64,000 nucleotides of DNA from Bordetella sp. LUAb4 (GTDB taxonomy: Bacteria > Pseudomonadota > Gammaproteobacteria > Burkholderiales > Burkholderiaceae_B): assembly GCF_021325795.1 (NCBI RefSeq), contig NZ_JAHPZX010000002.1:806001-870000 (forward strand), read 5' to 3'. Both the position numbers and the translations under genes were made by a program. This document shows, in pieces, positions 1-10,541 of this stretch. How positions within the stretch are numbered: the first letter of the stretch is position 1; every line of letters begins with the position of its first letter. The notes below the pieces were generated by a model, which saw nothing but the letters and a program-made list of their open reading frames with translations, was not told where the DNA came from and searched no databases.

Positions 1-120
1 TTGTCGTTCGAAGTGCGGGGGCTGGTTCATATGGAACCCTATCCGCTCGAATTCGTGGTGCAGAGTTCACTGGACCTCGAAACGAGCGAACTGCAGATCA
101 CCGACATGCGCACCAATTGA
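1..120 (+). CDS. tssE: TssE, type VI secretion baseplate protein (3' end only)
   Basis: Reading frame 1 is open from the window edge to a TGA at 118-120, giving 39 residues that begin LSFEVRGLVHMEPYPLEF. This matches the C-terminal end of gp25/TssE-type baseplate proteins, where a strand of the form FEVRGLL is followed by a Pro-rich turn and a final beta strand. TssE builds the wedge of the T6SS baseplate with TssF, TssG and TssK. The assignment rests on this short end and on tssF starting 36 bp downstream in the same direction. The start codon lies outside the window. Confidence 0.75.
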   Translation: MSFEVRGLVHMEPYPLEFVVQSSLDLETSELQITDMRTN

Positions 121-156
121 ACGGTGCCTGCTGGAACAAAATAAGAGAACGATCCG

Positions 157-2046
157 ATGGACCCGCGCCTGCTCGAGTATTACAACCAGGAACTCATCTA
201 TATGCGCGAACTCGCCACCGAGTTCGGCGACGCACATCCGAAGATCGCGCGCCGCTTGGGCATGCAGACAGGCGAAATAGCCGACCCGTATGTCGAGCGT
301 CTGATCGAATCCTTCTGCTTCATGGCCGCGCGTACGCAGATCAAGCTCGATGCTGAATTTCCCCGGTTCACCGGCCGTTTGCTTGAGGTGCTCTACCCGA
401 ACTATGTGGCTCCAACACCGTCGATCGCTGTCGCGCGCATGTACCCCAACCAGGTCGAGGGTAATCTCGTCGAGGGGCATCGCGTCGCCCGTGGAACCCG
501 ATTCCATACACGCATTCCCGAGGGGGAAAAGACCGCCTGCCAGTTCACCAGCGGACAGGATGTCACGCTGTGGCCGCTGAAGATCACCGAGGCCCGCCTG
601 ACCTGCATTCCACCGGACATCCCGGCCCTGGACCGTTATGTACCGCCCGGCAAACAGGTGCACGGCGCATTGCGGCTCAGGCTGACGACTACGGGAGACG
701 TCGCCGTGGCAGACCTCAAAGGAGTCGATCGACTGCCGGTGTACCTGGCGGGAGATGAGCGGGTGGCGTCGCATTTGTTCGAACTCATACATGTTGCCAG
801 CATTGCTTCTGTCATCGCGGCACCCGGCGATTTCGGCGCCTTGTCGAACCGGCCCGCGGCAGTCATGGAGGACGCGGTTCAGCACGAAGGCCTGAGTGCC
901 GATCAGAATCTGCTCCCTCTCATCTGGACCAGATTGCACGGGCACAATCTCTTGCATGAATACTTCGCTTGCCCGGCGCGGTTCTGGTTCTTCGCGCTAA
1001 ACGGCCTTGCGCAAGGATTTTCTCGGGTAAACGGCCGTGAAGTAGAGATAGTCGTGCTGCTCGACCGTGCCCCGGGCCAGCTGGCAAACCTGGTCGACGC
1101 ATCGCGCTTTGCGCTCTTCTGCACCCCCGTCATCAATCTTTTCGCCAAACACACGGATGTGATCGAGATCTCGCCGCACGAGACCGAATTCCATTTGGTC
1201 CCAGCGCGGCTCGCACCGCTGGACTACGAAGTGTTCTCGGTGCAAAGCGTCAGCGGCCAGGAGGGGGCAACGTCGGAAGAAATGGAATTTCGTCCGCTTT
1301 ATCAGACGCTGAATAACGACGAGGCCAATCACGGCAGGTATTTCTCGACGCGCCGCGAGCGGCGTGTCACATCGCAATCGGCGCGGCGTTACGGTACCCG
1401 CACGCCCTACGTCGGTACAGAGGTATTCCTGTCGCTGGTCGACCAGAACGAGGCACCCTATAACGAGAACATCCGTTTTCTTTCGGTCGATGCCCTACTT
1501 ACGAACCGGGATCTGGCAACGCTGGTGCCACGCGATGGCATCAGGGATCTTGCGTCAGACCAGTCCGCCCCGGTCGAAAGCATAGGATTCATTCGGCCAC
1601 CGAGTCCGCCGTTGGCGCCTTATGCGGAACGCGAGATGGCATGGCGCTTGATCCGGCAGCTCAGCTTCAACCACCTGCCTCTTGAAGACCTGGATCACCG
1701 AGAGGGCGGCCAGGGTTTGCGCGATCTACTGCGTCTGTATCTGACGACCGGCGCGAGCGAACAGCGACGCCAGGTGGAAAGTCTGATTGGCGTAAAGACG
1801 CGCCCAGTGACACGCAAGCTACCAGGCGCGGGGCCCATGACGTTTGGCCGCGGGATCGAGTGCGCGCTGACCGTGGACGAAACCGGCTTTTCCGGAATGA
1901 GCCCCTATCTGTTCGGGCTGATCATTGAACACTGGTTGGCTCGCCACGTTTCCATCAACAGTTTTACTCAGACCGAACTGCATTCGATGCAGCGCGGCAG
2001 GATCGCACACTGGCCAGTACGCACGGGTGCGCGCGGAATCCTGTGA
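157..2046 (+). CDS. tssF: TssF (VasA/ImpG), T6SS baseplate subunit
   Basis: 629 residues, the usual length for TssF. The N-terminus (MDPRLLEYYNQELIYMRE, then a stretch ending in FPRFTGRLLEVLYPNYVAPTPS) is the diagnostic start of the VasA/ImpG family. The C-terminus has the typical FGLIIEHWLARHVSINSFTQ segment. TssF forms the TssF2-TssG heterotrimer of the baseplate wedge, which docks on the membrane complex and starts sheath assembly. The gene lies 36 bp after tssE and overlaps tssG by 4 bp (ATGA), which indicates one mRNA with translational coupling. No truncation or frameshift is visible. Confidence 0.95.
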   Translation: MDPRLLEYYNQELIYMRELATEFGDAHPKIARRLGMQTGEIADPYVERLIESFCFMAARTQIKLDAEFPRFTGRLLEVLYPNYVAPTPSIAVARMYPNQVEGNLVEGHRVARGTRFHTRIPEGEKTACQFTSGQDVTLWPLKITEARLTCIPPDIPALDRYVPPGKQVHGALRLRLTTTGDVAVADLKGVDRLPVYLAGDERVASHLFELIHVASIASVIAAPGDFGALSNRPAAVMEDAVQHEGLSADQNLLPLIWTRLHGHNLLHEYFACPARFWFFALNGLAQGFSRVNGREVEIVVLLDRAPGQLANLVDASRFALFCTPVINLFAKHTDVIEISPHETEFHLVPARLAPLDYEVFSVQSVSGQEGATSEEMEFRPLYQTLNNDEANHGRYFSTRRERRVTSQSARRYGTRTPYVGTEVFLSLVDQNEAPYNENIRFLSVDALLTNRDLATLVPRDGIRDLASDQSAPVESIGFIRPPSPPLAPYAEREMAWRLIRQLSFNHLPLEDLDHREGGQGLRDLLRLYLTTGASEQRRQVESLIGVKTRPVTRKLPGAGPMTFGRGIECALTVDETGFSGMSPYLFGLIIEHWLARHVSINSFTQTELHSMQRGRIAHWPVRTGARGIL

Positions 2047-3116
2047 TGACACGGACTAAGCTGCCGTTGCTCGACGACGGCAATCTCTCCGACCAATTGC
2101 TCGAACGCTTGCGGGCCGAACCGTGGCGCTTTGGATTCCTGTCATTGTTGCGGCGCCTCGGCGCCAACGCATCGATAGCCCCCATCGGCACCGCCCCCAG
2201 GCCGCGAGCGGAACCATTCCGTGTGGGGCAACAACCGAGCCTCACCTTCGCACCGCGTGAAGTGGCCAGCGTGCGAGAGGTGGACGGTCAACTGAAGATC
2301 AGACTCTTCGGCCTGGGGATGCTCGGCCCCAACGGCCCCCTGCCCATACACGTGACCGAGATAGCCAAGGATCGCGAAGACAGTCGCCGGGACACGACAA
2401 CCGTCGACTTCCTGGACATTTTCCATCACCGCTTCTTCACGCTGCTCTACCGTGCGTGGGCGTCGGCCCAATCGACCGCAGGGCTGGACCGCCCCGACGA
2501 TGAGCGGTTTTCGTTCTACATCGCCAGCCTGTCCGGGCAGGACACAGCTGAGTTGCGCGGCCGTCCGCTGCCCGCGCACGCGCCGTTGGCCGCCTCGGCG
2601 CACCTACTACGTGAATCACGTAATCCGGACGGGCTGCGCGCCACGCTCGAACATTATTTCGGCGTGCCGGTGGCCATACAGGAGCACGTGTTTCATTGGA
2701 TCGCGATCGATGCGTCGGACCTGGGCCGCATGGGCCGTCCGGGATCAAGCGCGATACTGGGCAAAGGCGCGATCCTGGGCCGGGTCGCGCCAGACCGGCA
2801 GCACCGATTTCGCATCATCATCGGCCCGCTGGGTCTGAAAGCCTACTTGCGCTTCACGCCGCAGGGTGAGGATCTACCCAGGCTCATTGAATGGGTGCGG
2901 GCGTTCGTGGGCCACGAGTTCGAGTGGGAACTGGAACTGCGCCTCAAGCCCGACAGCGCGCCACCGGCTGTCATGGGATCCACGCAGCGGCTCGGTTGGT
3001 CAGGATGGCTGGGCCGCCCCGATCCGCATAAGTCCGTCACTGGCATGCGGTTCGAACCCGAGCGATATGCACGGCAGGGCGGGCGTTCAGTAAAGGATAA
3101 GGAGAGTCGATCATGA
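2043..3116 (+). CDS. tssG: TssG (VasB/ImpH), T6SS baseplate subunit
   Basis: 357 residues. The N-terminal block with LRAEPWRFGFLSLLRRL and the segment FGLGMLGPNGPLPIHVTE are hallmarks of the VasB/ImpH/TssG family. The C-terminal half holds the typical region ending in ELELRLKPDS. TssG is the single-copy partner of the TssF dimer in each baseplate wedge. Its ATG overlaps the tssF stop, and its own stop overlaps the tssA start, so tssF-tssG-tssA are stoichiometrically coupled. The product is soluble, with no signal peptide or membrane segment. Confidence 0.94.
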   Translation: MMTRTKLPLLDDGNLSDQLLERLRAEPWRFGFLSLLRRLGANASIAPIGTAPRPRAEPFRVGQQPSLTFAPREVASVREVDGQLKIRLFGLGMLGPNGPLPIHVTEIAKDREDSRRDTTTVDFLDIFHHRFFTLLYRAWASAQSTAGLDRPDDERFSFYIASLSGQDTAELRGRPLPAHAPLAASAHLLRESRNPDGLRATLEHYFGVPVAIQEHVFHWIAIDASDLGRMGRPGSSAILGKGAILGRVAPDRQHRFRIIIGPLGLKAYLRFTPQGEDLPRLIEWVRAFVGHEFEWELELRLKPDSAPPAVMGSTQRLGWSGWLGRPDPHKSVTGMRFEPERYARQGGRSVKDKESRS

Positions 3117-4216
3117 GCAAGAAAGATAAGGCGCCAAGCCGGCTTGCAGGAAAGGCTCCGGGCAAGGCCGGGAGCCCACCCAACTGGCTCGCTCCCCTTG
3201 AAGATGCCGTGCCTTGCGGTACAGACCTTGAATACGATCACGACTTTGTCGTCCTGTTCGCGGGTGCCATCCCGCAGCAGGACGTGCAGTACGGCACCTT
3301 CGTCGGCTCGCCGGAGCCTGTCAACTGGAGCGAGATCGAAAGCGGCTGCACGCGGCTCATGCAGCGCACGAAAGATATCCGGGTTGCCGTGCTTTACACG
3401 CGCTGCGGCACGCGGCTGCGGGGGGCGGCTGGCCTGGAAGAAGGCACCCGCTTACTGGCGGCCTGGCTGAATGAATACGCCAGGCATGTGCATCCGCAAC
3501 CCGGCATCGGCGATGAGCATGATTCTGCCCTGGAGATTCGCATGAATGCGCTGCAGGCGCTTGCCGATCCCGAAGGACTGTTGGCGGATGTGCGGGAAAT
3601 CGTGCTGACGAAGTCCACGGTGGCACGCTTGCAGGTGCGCGATGTAGAACGTGCGTTGGCCTGTCCACGGCCGGCCGATGCGCTTGCACCCGAATCCGTG
3701 ATGCAACAGCTGGAGGATGTGCACGCACGACAGCCGGCTCTGATGGCGAGCTTCGCCAACGCGACCGCGCATCTCGCCACCATCGAAGCGTGGTGCACCC
3801 ATCATCTTCAGACCTACCAACCGGACCTATCGGCGTTGACGCGCGTGTTGGAAAAATTGGCCCCGGCATACCCTGTTCCGGCGCAAGTCTCGGTTGAAAC
3901 ATTCACCGATTCCAGGGAGGTGGGGGAGATTTTGGCGAAAGAGAACATCGTGGCGCCTGATGCGGCACGGACGCCCACATTTCATGAGGACACACAGGCA
4001 CCGATGCTGCGTGATAGTGAGCCCGCGAATCGCCAAGCGGCGCTCGCCGCCATACGCGGCGCGCGCGCCTGGTTTGAAACCTGCGAGCCCAGCAGTCCGG
4101 TTCCGGTTTTGCTCAAACGCGCCGAACAGTTCGTCGGCAAACGCTACGCCGATGCTGTCCGAGCGATTCCTGCCGACCTTCTTGCACAATGGGAGGAGGT
4201 GGACGGCACCGAATAG
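3113..4216 (+). CDS. tssA: TssA, T6SS baseplate/sheath organising protein
   Basis: 367 residues. After a basic, Lys-rich leader the ImpA-type N-terminal domain begins near residue 25 (NWLAPLEDAVPCGTDLEYD and VNWSEIESGC, a pattern shared by TssA proteins). The C-terminal part (roughly residues 295-365, with SSPVPVLLKRAEQF) resembles the ring-forming end of short TssA proteins such as Pseudomonas TssA1. That suggests the baseplate-associated class rather than the long VasJ/TagA type; this sub-typing is inference. The gene overlaps tssG by 4 bp. It is the last T6SS gene here; 15 bp later the opposite-strand clpB ends. Confidence 0.9.
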   Translation: MSKKDKAPSRLAGKAPGKAGSPPNWLAPLEDAVPCGTDLEYDHDFVVLFAGAIPQQDVQYGTFVGSPEPVNWSEIESGCTRLMQRTKDIRVAVLYTRCGTRLRGAAGLEEGTRLLAAWLNEYARHVHPQPGIGDEHDSALEIRMNALQALADPEGLLADVREIVLTKSTVARLQVRDVERALACPRPADALAPESVMQQLEDVHARQPALMASFANATAHLATIEAWCTHHLQTYQPDLSALTRVLEKLAPAYPVPAQVSVETFTDSREVGEILAKENIVAPDAARTPTFHEDTQAPMLRDSEPANRQAALAAIRGARAWFETCEPSSPVPVLLKRAEQFVGKRYADAVRAIPADLLAQWEEVDGTE

Positions 4217-4231
4217 TACCGCCCTGCCCGC

Positions 4232-6832
<2,601 letters not shown>

Positions 6833-6942
6833 AGTTTTCGCTTTGGCCCCAGGACACGGCAAACGACTGCACTTGCTCGTGACGACGGGCACTGAAGATA
6901 GATTTGAAATCCGGCCTGGGAAGGCCGGCTCCGATGATCAGC

Positions 6943-6970
6943 AGATGCGGGCTGGACGGTCGATTTCAAG
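6943..6970 (-). promoter_or_regulatory. sigma-32-like heat-shock promoter of clpB
   Basis: Read leftward, CTTGAA (6970-6965) is followed by 14 bp and CCGCATCT (6950-6943). This fits the RpoH consensus CTTGAA / CCCCATTT with 6 of 8 matches in the -10 box and a normal spacer. Transcription would start near 6936, leaving a 5' leader of about 100 nt that contains a 6-bp GC hairpin (6911-6928). The same element with the same 14-bp spacing precedes hsp20-lon at 42179-42206. Confidence 0.7.
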
Positions 6971-7055
6971 ACCCTGGATGGGCCAGGGGCATTCCATGAG
7001 GATAGTCTTTTTTGCAGGATGGGAAGGGGATGGAGGCGCGGGCGACGGATTTCTG

Positions 7056-7198
7056 ATGAAGAGATTTTTATAGGATAGGGGAACCCCATCGCCCCTCTCT
7101 TGGGCTATCGCCCCTGTGGCTGGGATTTCGCGGGACCGGCACAATTATCAAATCTTCAACCTTCACAAAGAAAAAAGGGAATTTCTAAAGAAATTCCC
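7056..7198 (+). repeat. Structured tandem element, copy 1 (possible sRNA gene)
   Basis: This 143-bp segment is repeated at 7228-7370 with a constant offset of 172 bp. Shared blocks include ATGAAGAG, CCATCG, a hairpin-forming CTTGGGCTATCGCCCC, TGGCTGGG, ACCGG, an A-rich run and a terminal perfect hairpin (GGGAATTTCT, 7177-7186, pairing with 7189-7198). Similarity is highest in the hairpin parts and low between them, which is the pattern expected of conserved RNA structure. It lies in the 596-bp gap between aceB and clpB, where no credible protein gene is visible. The call as repeat is firm; the role as an RNA gene is only a suggestion. Confidence 0.75.
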
Positions 7199-7203
7199 CC
7201 TTT
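7167..7203. terminator. Terminator-like hairpin closing element copy 1
   Basis: A 10-bp perfect stem (7177-7186 with 7189-7198) has an A-rich flank (AAAGAAAAAA, 7167-7176) on the left, which is a T-rich tail for leftward transcription, and CCTTT on the right. It is the second of two such hairpins downstream of aceB. Confidence 0.5.
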
Positions 7204-7227
7204 GACTCGTTCGCTGCCAAAGAACTT

Positions 7228-7370
7228 ATGAAGAGTTTTGTAGATGATGCGGGGACTCCATCGTCCCCTCTTGGGCTATCGCCCCCATGGCTGGGTTCTC
7301 ACCGTACCGGTGTACCCATCGATATTCAGCACCCTTAAAGAAAAACGGGGAATTTCTTTAGAAATTCCCC
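7228..7370 (+). repeat. Structured tandem element, copy 2 (possible sRNA gene)
   Basis: Second copy of the element at 7056-7198. It contains GGGGAC and GTCCCC arms that can pair around CCATC (7251-7268 region), the GGGC-TATC-GCCC hairpin, and a terminal 11-bp hairpin (GGGGAATTTCT, 7347-7357, with 7360-7370). A-rich sequence on its left and TTTCT on its right make the terminal hairpin look bidirectional. Read rightward, each copy is a body of about 100 nt closed by a terminator-like hairpin. Confidence 0.75.
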
Positions 7371-7375
7371 TTTCT
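7337..7375 (-). terminator. Rho-independent terminator of aceB
   Basis: Downstream of the leftward malate synthase gene, an 11-bp stem (7347-7357 with 7360-7370) is followed, in the leftward direction, by GTTTTTCTTT. The right flank TTTCT means it could also stop rightward transcripts. It belongs to element copy 2. Confidence 0.75.
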
Positions 7376-7428
7376 ATCCCTCCGCTACAGCAATAGCCGA
7401 GGCCAGGCTATGCGCTGAGGGCTACTTC

Positions 7429-9012
7429 TCACACTTCTTCGTACAACGGCAAGGTCAGGAACTCGGCGAAGTCATCCTGGGTGCTCATCTGCTCGAAGAT
7501 CTGCGCGGCGCGGTCGTAGGCTTTGCTGGGGCCAGCCACTTCATGCACTTTGGCCAGTTCTTCGGGAATGAGCTTGCGCACCAGATCGGCCGTGACTTTG
7601 CCACCGCCTTCCAGCACGCCCTTGGGCGAACGGATCCATTGCCACACCTGGGAACGGGAGATCTCCGCCGTGGCCGCATCTTCCATCAGGTTGTTGATGG
7701 GCACGCAGCCATTGCCGTCCAGCCAGGAGCCCAGATAGTGGATGCCGACGTTGATATTGGCGCGCAGGCCAGCCTCGGTGATCGGCGCCTCCGGCTGGAA
7801 ATCGAGCAGGTCGGCAGCCGCCACGGCCACGTCGGGACGTTGCTTGTCGATCTGGTTGGGCGCGTCGCCCAGCACCTTGCGGAACTCCTCCATGGCCACG
7901 CCGACCAGGCCCGGGTGGGCGACCCAGCCACCGTCATAGCCGTCGGTGGCGTCACGCGCCTTGTCGGAACGTATGCCGGCCATGGCCTGGTCGTTCTTGA
8001 CCGGATCGTTCTTGATCGGGATCAAGGCGCTCATGCCGCCGATCGCCGGGGCCTTGCGGCGGTGGCAGGTCTTGAGCAGCAACAAGGCATAGGCGCGCAT
8101 GAACGGCGAGGTCATGGTGACCTTGACGCGGTCGGCCAGGCAGAAGTCGCGCTCGACCTTGAATTTCTTGATGCAGCTGAAGATGTAGTCCCAGCGGCCG
8201 GCGTTCAGGCCGGCGCTGTGTTCGCGCAGCTCGTACAGGATCTCGTCCATCTCGAAGGCGGCCAGGATGGTTTCGATCAGCACCGTGGCCTTGATGGTGC
8301 CCTGCTCCACGCCCAGCGTCTTCTGCGCCTGCACGAAGATGTCGTTCCACAGGCGGGCTTCCAGATGGCTTTCCATCTTGGGCAGGTAGAAGTACGGGCC
8401 TGAGCCGCGCGCCAGCAACTCCTTGGCGTTGTGGAAGAAGTACAGCGCGAAGTCGAAGATGCCGCCGGAGACGCGTTGGCCGTCGACGGTGACGTGCTTT
8501 TCGTCCAGATGCCAGCCGCGCGGGCGCACCAGCAGGACGGCGGGTTTGTCGTTCAGCTTGTACGACTTGCCGTTCTGTTCCAGCGTGATGCTGCGGCGGA
8601 TGGCCGCCATCAGGTTGATCTGGCCGTGGATCTGGTTGTGCCAATTCGGCGTGTTGGAGTCCTCGAAGTCGGTCATATAGCTGTCAGCGCCGGAGTTCAG
8701 GGCGTTGATGACCATCTTGCGTTCAACCGGACCGGTGATTTCCACACGGCGGCACTGCAGGTCCTGGGGCAAGGGGGCGATGGTCCAGTCGCCTTCGCGC
8801 ACTGAGCGGGTGGCGGGCAGGAAGTCCGGCTTTTCGCCCTGATCCAGCCGTTGGGCGCGCACGGCGCGGGCCGCCAGCAATTCCTGCCGGCGGCTTTCGA
8901 AGGCGCGGTGCAGGTCGGCCACCAGGGCCAAGGCGTCATGGGTGAGGACAGTGTCGAAGCCGGCTTCGATAGGCGCGTCGATGGCGACGCCGGCGGGCAG
9001 TTTCAAGCTCAT
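7429..9012 (-). CDS. aceB: Malate synthase A
   Basis: 527 residues, the length of isoform A enzymes. Malate synthase condenses glyoxylate with acetyl-CoA to malate in the glyoxylate bypass. The family signature is at about 264-279 (EHSAGLNAGRWDYIFS) and the conserved MEDAATAEISR block with the presumed catalytic Asp is at about 443-453. GGAG sits 8 bp before the ATG. Isocitrate lyase is not in the window, so the gene is probably regulated alone. A LysR gene diverges from it across 452 bp of repeat-rich sequence, but no functional link is shown. Two tandem terminator-like hairpins follow the stop. Confidence 0.95.
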   Translation of the reverse strand: MSLKLPAGVAIDAPIEAGFDTVLTHDALALVADLHRAFESRRQELLAARAVRAQRLDQGEKPDFLPATRSVREGDWTIAPLPQDLQCRRVEITGPVERKMVINALNSGADSYMTDFEDSNTPNWHNQIHGQINLMAAIRRSITLEQNGKSYKLNDKPAVLLVRPRGWHLDEKHVTVDGQRVSGGIFDFALYFFHNAKELLARGSGPYFYLPKMESHLEARLWNDIFVQAQKTLGVEQGTIKATVLIETILAAFEMDEILYELREHSAGLNAGRWDYIFSCIKKFKVERDFCLADRVKVTMTSPFMRAYALLLLKTCHRRKAPAIGGMSALIPIKNDPVKNDQAMAGIRSDKARDATDGYDGGWVAHPGLVGVAMEEFRKVLGDAPNQIDKQRPDVAVAAADLLDFQPEAPITEAGLRANINVGIHYLGSWLDGNGCVPINNLMEDAATAEISRSQVWQWIRSPKGVLEGGGKVTADLVRKLIPEELAKVHEVAGPSKAYDRAAQIFEQMSTQDDFAEFLTLPLYEEV

Positions 9013-9178
9013 GATGTCTCCGGGATAGGGGCAGGCAGGGGGACAGTGTACGGACCGGATCTTGAATTAAAAAGCGTATAAAAGTAGATTCATTGTTTAT
9101 TTTTAGTATGAAATACCTGGTACGCCTGGTTTTAGGGCGAGCATCGCGGGACCGACCCGCCAGCCATGGCCATGGGCT

Positions 9179-9245
9179 CCGGCCATGAGCCCTGGCCACG
9201 GGCCCCGGCCATGAGCCCCGGCCACGGGCCCCGGCCATGAGCCTG
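9179..9245. repeat. 26-bp GC-rich tandem repeat
   Basis: Two adjacent copies of a 26-bp unit (9179-9204 and 9205-9230, differing at one base) are followed by a partial third copy. Each unit contains GGCCATGAGCC and GGCCACGGGCC. It lies in the aceB/lysR gap and is not part of a convincing gene. Confidence 0.8.
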
Positions 9246-9370
9246 CGGCCGGGCCGGGAGGCAAGATCTGGGGGCGGGTGCCCCTAAACCGCTCCTAGTC
9301 CAGGCAGCGGCGGACCTGACCGAACCAAGTCGGGCCCGGTCCGTCACGGTCGGTCCGGGTCGGATCGGGT

Positions 9371-9440
9371 CAGGCCAAGTCAAATCAAATCAAGTCAGGT
9401 CAGGTCAGGTCAAGTCAAGTCAAGTCAAGTCAAGTCAGGC
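9371..9440. repeat. Pentanucleotide repeat tract upstream of a lysR gene
   Basis: Fourteen consecutive 5-bp units of the form CAAGT, CAGGT, CAAAT or CAGGC, including five perfect CAAGT units in a row (9411-9435). More degenerate GGTC-type units extend the pattern left to about 9310. The tract stops 24 bp before the start codon of the LysR gene at 9465, inside its likely promoter. The rest of the 452-bp gap between aceB and this gene holds only the 26-bp repeat and otherwise unremarkable sequence. Confidence 0.85.
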
Positions 9441-9464
9441 AGCGTTTTTTCCACGGAGTTATTT

Positions 9465-10379
9465 TTGGACCGCTTCAAGCAACTGCATACTTTCGTCAAC
9501 GTAGCCACCTTGGGCAGCATGTCGGCAGCCGCGCGGGCGGAGGGGGTGACGGCGGCGATGGTGGGACGGCGGATCGATGCCCTGGAAGCGCGCCTGAGCG
9601 TGAAGCTGCTGGTGCGCTCCACCCGCCGGCTGTCGCTGACCGCGGAAGGCAGCGCGCTGCTGGAATACGCCCAGCGCATCCTGCGTGACCTCGACGACAG
9701 CGAGAACCTGATCTCTTCGGGCAGCGCGCGGCCCAGCGGCCATCTGCGGATCACCGCACCGGCCGGCTTCGGCCGCCGTCACGTCGCGCCGCTGCTGCCC
9801 GCCTATACCGCCGAACACCCCGACGTCAGCGTCACGCTGGACCTCAGCGACCGCCTGGTCGACCTGATCGAGGAACGCTACGACTGCGCGGTGCGCATCG
9901 GCGATCTGCACGATTCCAGCCTGGTCGGTATCCGCCTGGCCGACAACCGCCGCGTGGTCGTCGCCGCCCCCTCCTACCTGGCCCGCCGTGGCACGCCGTC
10001 GAGCCCCGCCGACCTGCTGCGCCATGACTGCCTTTCCTTCGGCAACCAGGCCAATCAAGCGCGCGGCTGGCTGTTCACCATCGACGGCCAGGTCCAGGCC
10101 CAGCGCGTGGCCGGCCGGTTGGAGTGCAGCGACGGCAGCGTCCTGCACGAATGGACCCTGGCCGGCTGCGGCCTGGCATGGCGGTCTCTGTGGGAAGTCC
10201 GTCACGACCTGGCTCAAGGCCGCCTGCGTACCGTCCTCGACGACTACGCCGCGCCGGCCAACGGCATCTATGCCGTCCTGCCCGAACGCCGCCACTCGCC
10301 CGCCCGGGTTCGGATGTTCGTCGATCTGTTGCGGCGAACTTACGCAGCGGCCGAATATTGGGACGCGCCGGACCGATGA
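9465..10379 (+). CDS. LysR-family transcriptional regulator
   Basis: 304 residues. The N-terminal winged helix-turn-helix (about 1-60; LHTFVNVATLGSMSAAARAE) is followed by a LysR substrate-binding domain (about 90-295; GHLRITAPAGFGRRHVAPLL). The chosen start is TTG at 9465 because GGAG lies 6 bp upstream and no better in-frame start exists. The conserved domain begins at residue 1. Neighbours are divergent aceB and a downstream secreted hydrolase, so targets cannot be named. The pentanucleotide tract just upstream could affect its expression. Confidence 0.9.
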   Translation: MDRFKQLHTFVNVATLGSMSAAARAEGVTAAMVGRRIDALEARLSVKLLVRSTRRLSLTAEGSALLEYAQRILRDLDDSENLISSGSARPSGHLRITAPAGFGRRHVAPLLPAYTAEHPDVSVTLDLSDRLVDLIEERYDCAVRIGDLHDSSLVGIRLADNRRVVVAAPSYLARRGTPSSPADLLRHDCLSFGNQANQARGWLFTIDGQVQAQRVAGRLECSDGSVLHEWTLAGCGLAWRSLWEVRHDLAQGRLRTVLDDYAAPANGIYAVLPERRHSPARVRMFVDLLRRTYAAAEYWDAPDR

Positions 10380-10541
10380 CAGGAATGCCCTGCGCCGGCA
10401 AGAGGGATCGCGCCGGCTGAATCGCCGAGATACGCCAGCCCACCAAGCCGCAATCGAAATCCGTTGAAACGCCTCGCGCGGAAACAGCGCCGGAAAAGGA
10501 TCCGGCAGCGATCCCCCGGCATACAATCCGCCAACGCCAAA

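Noticed and set aside
9371-9440. CRISPR-like array
   Set aside because: Units are 5 bp with no spacers, and there are no cas genes; it is a simple sequence repeat.
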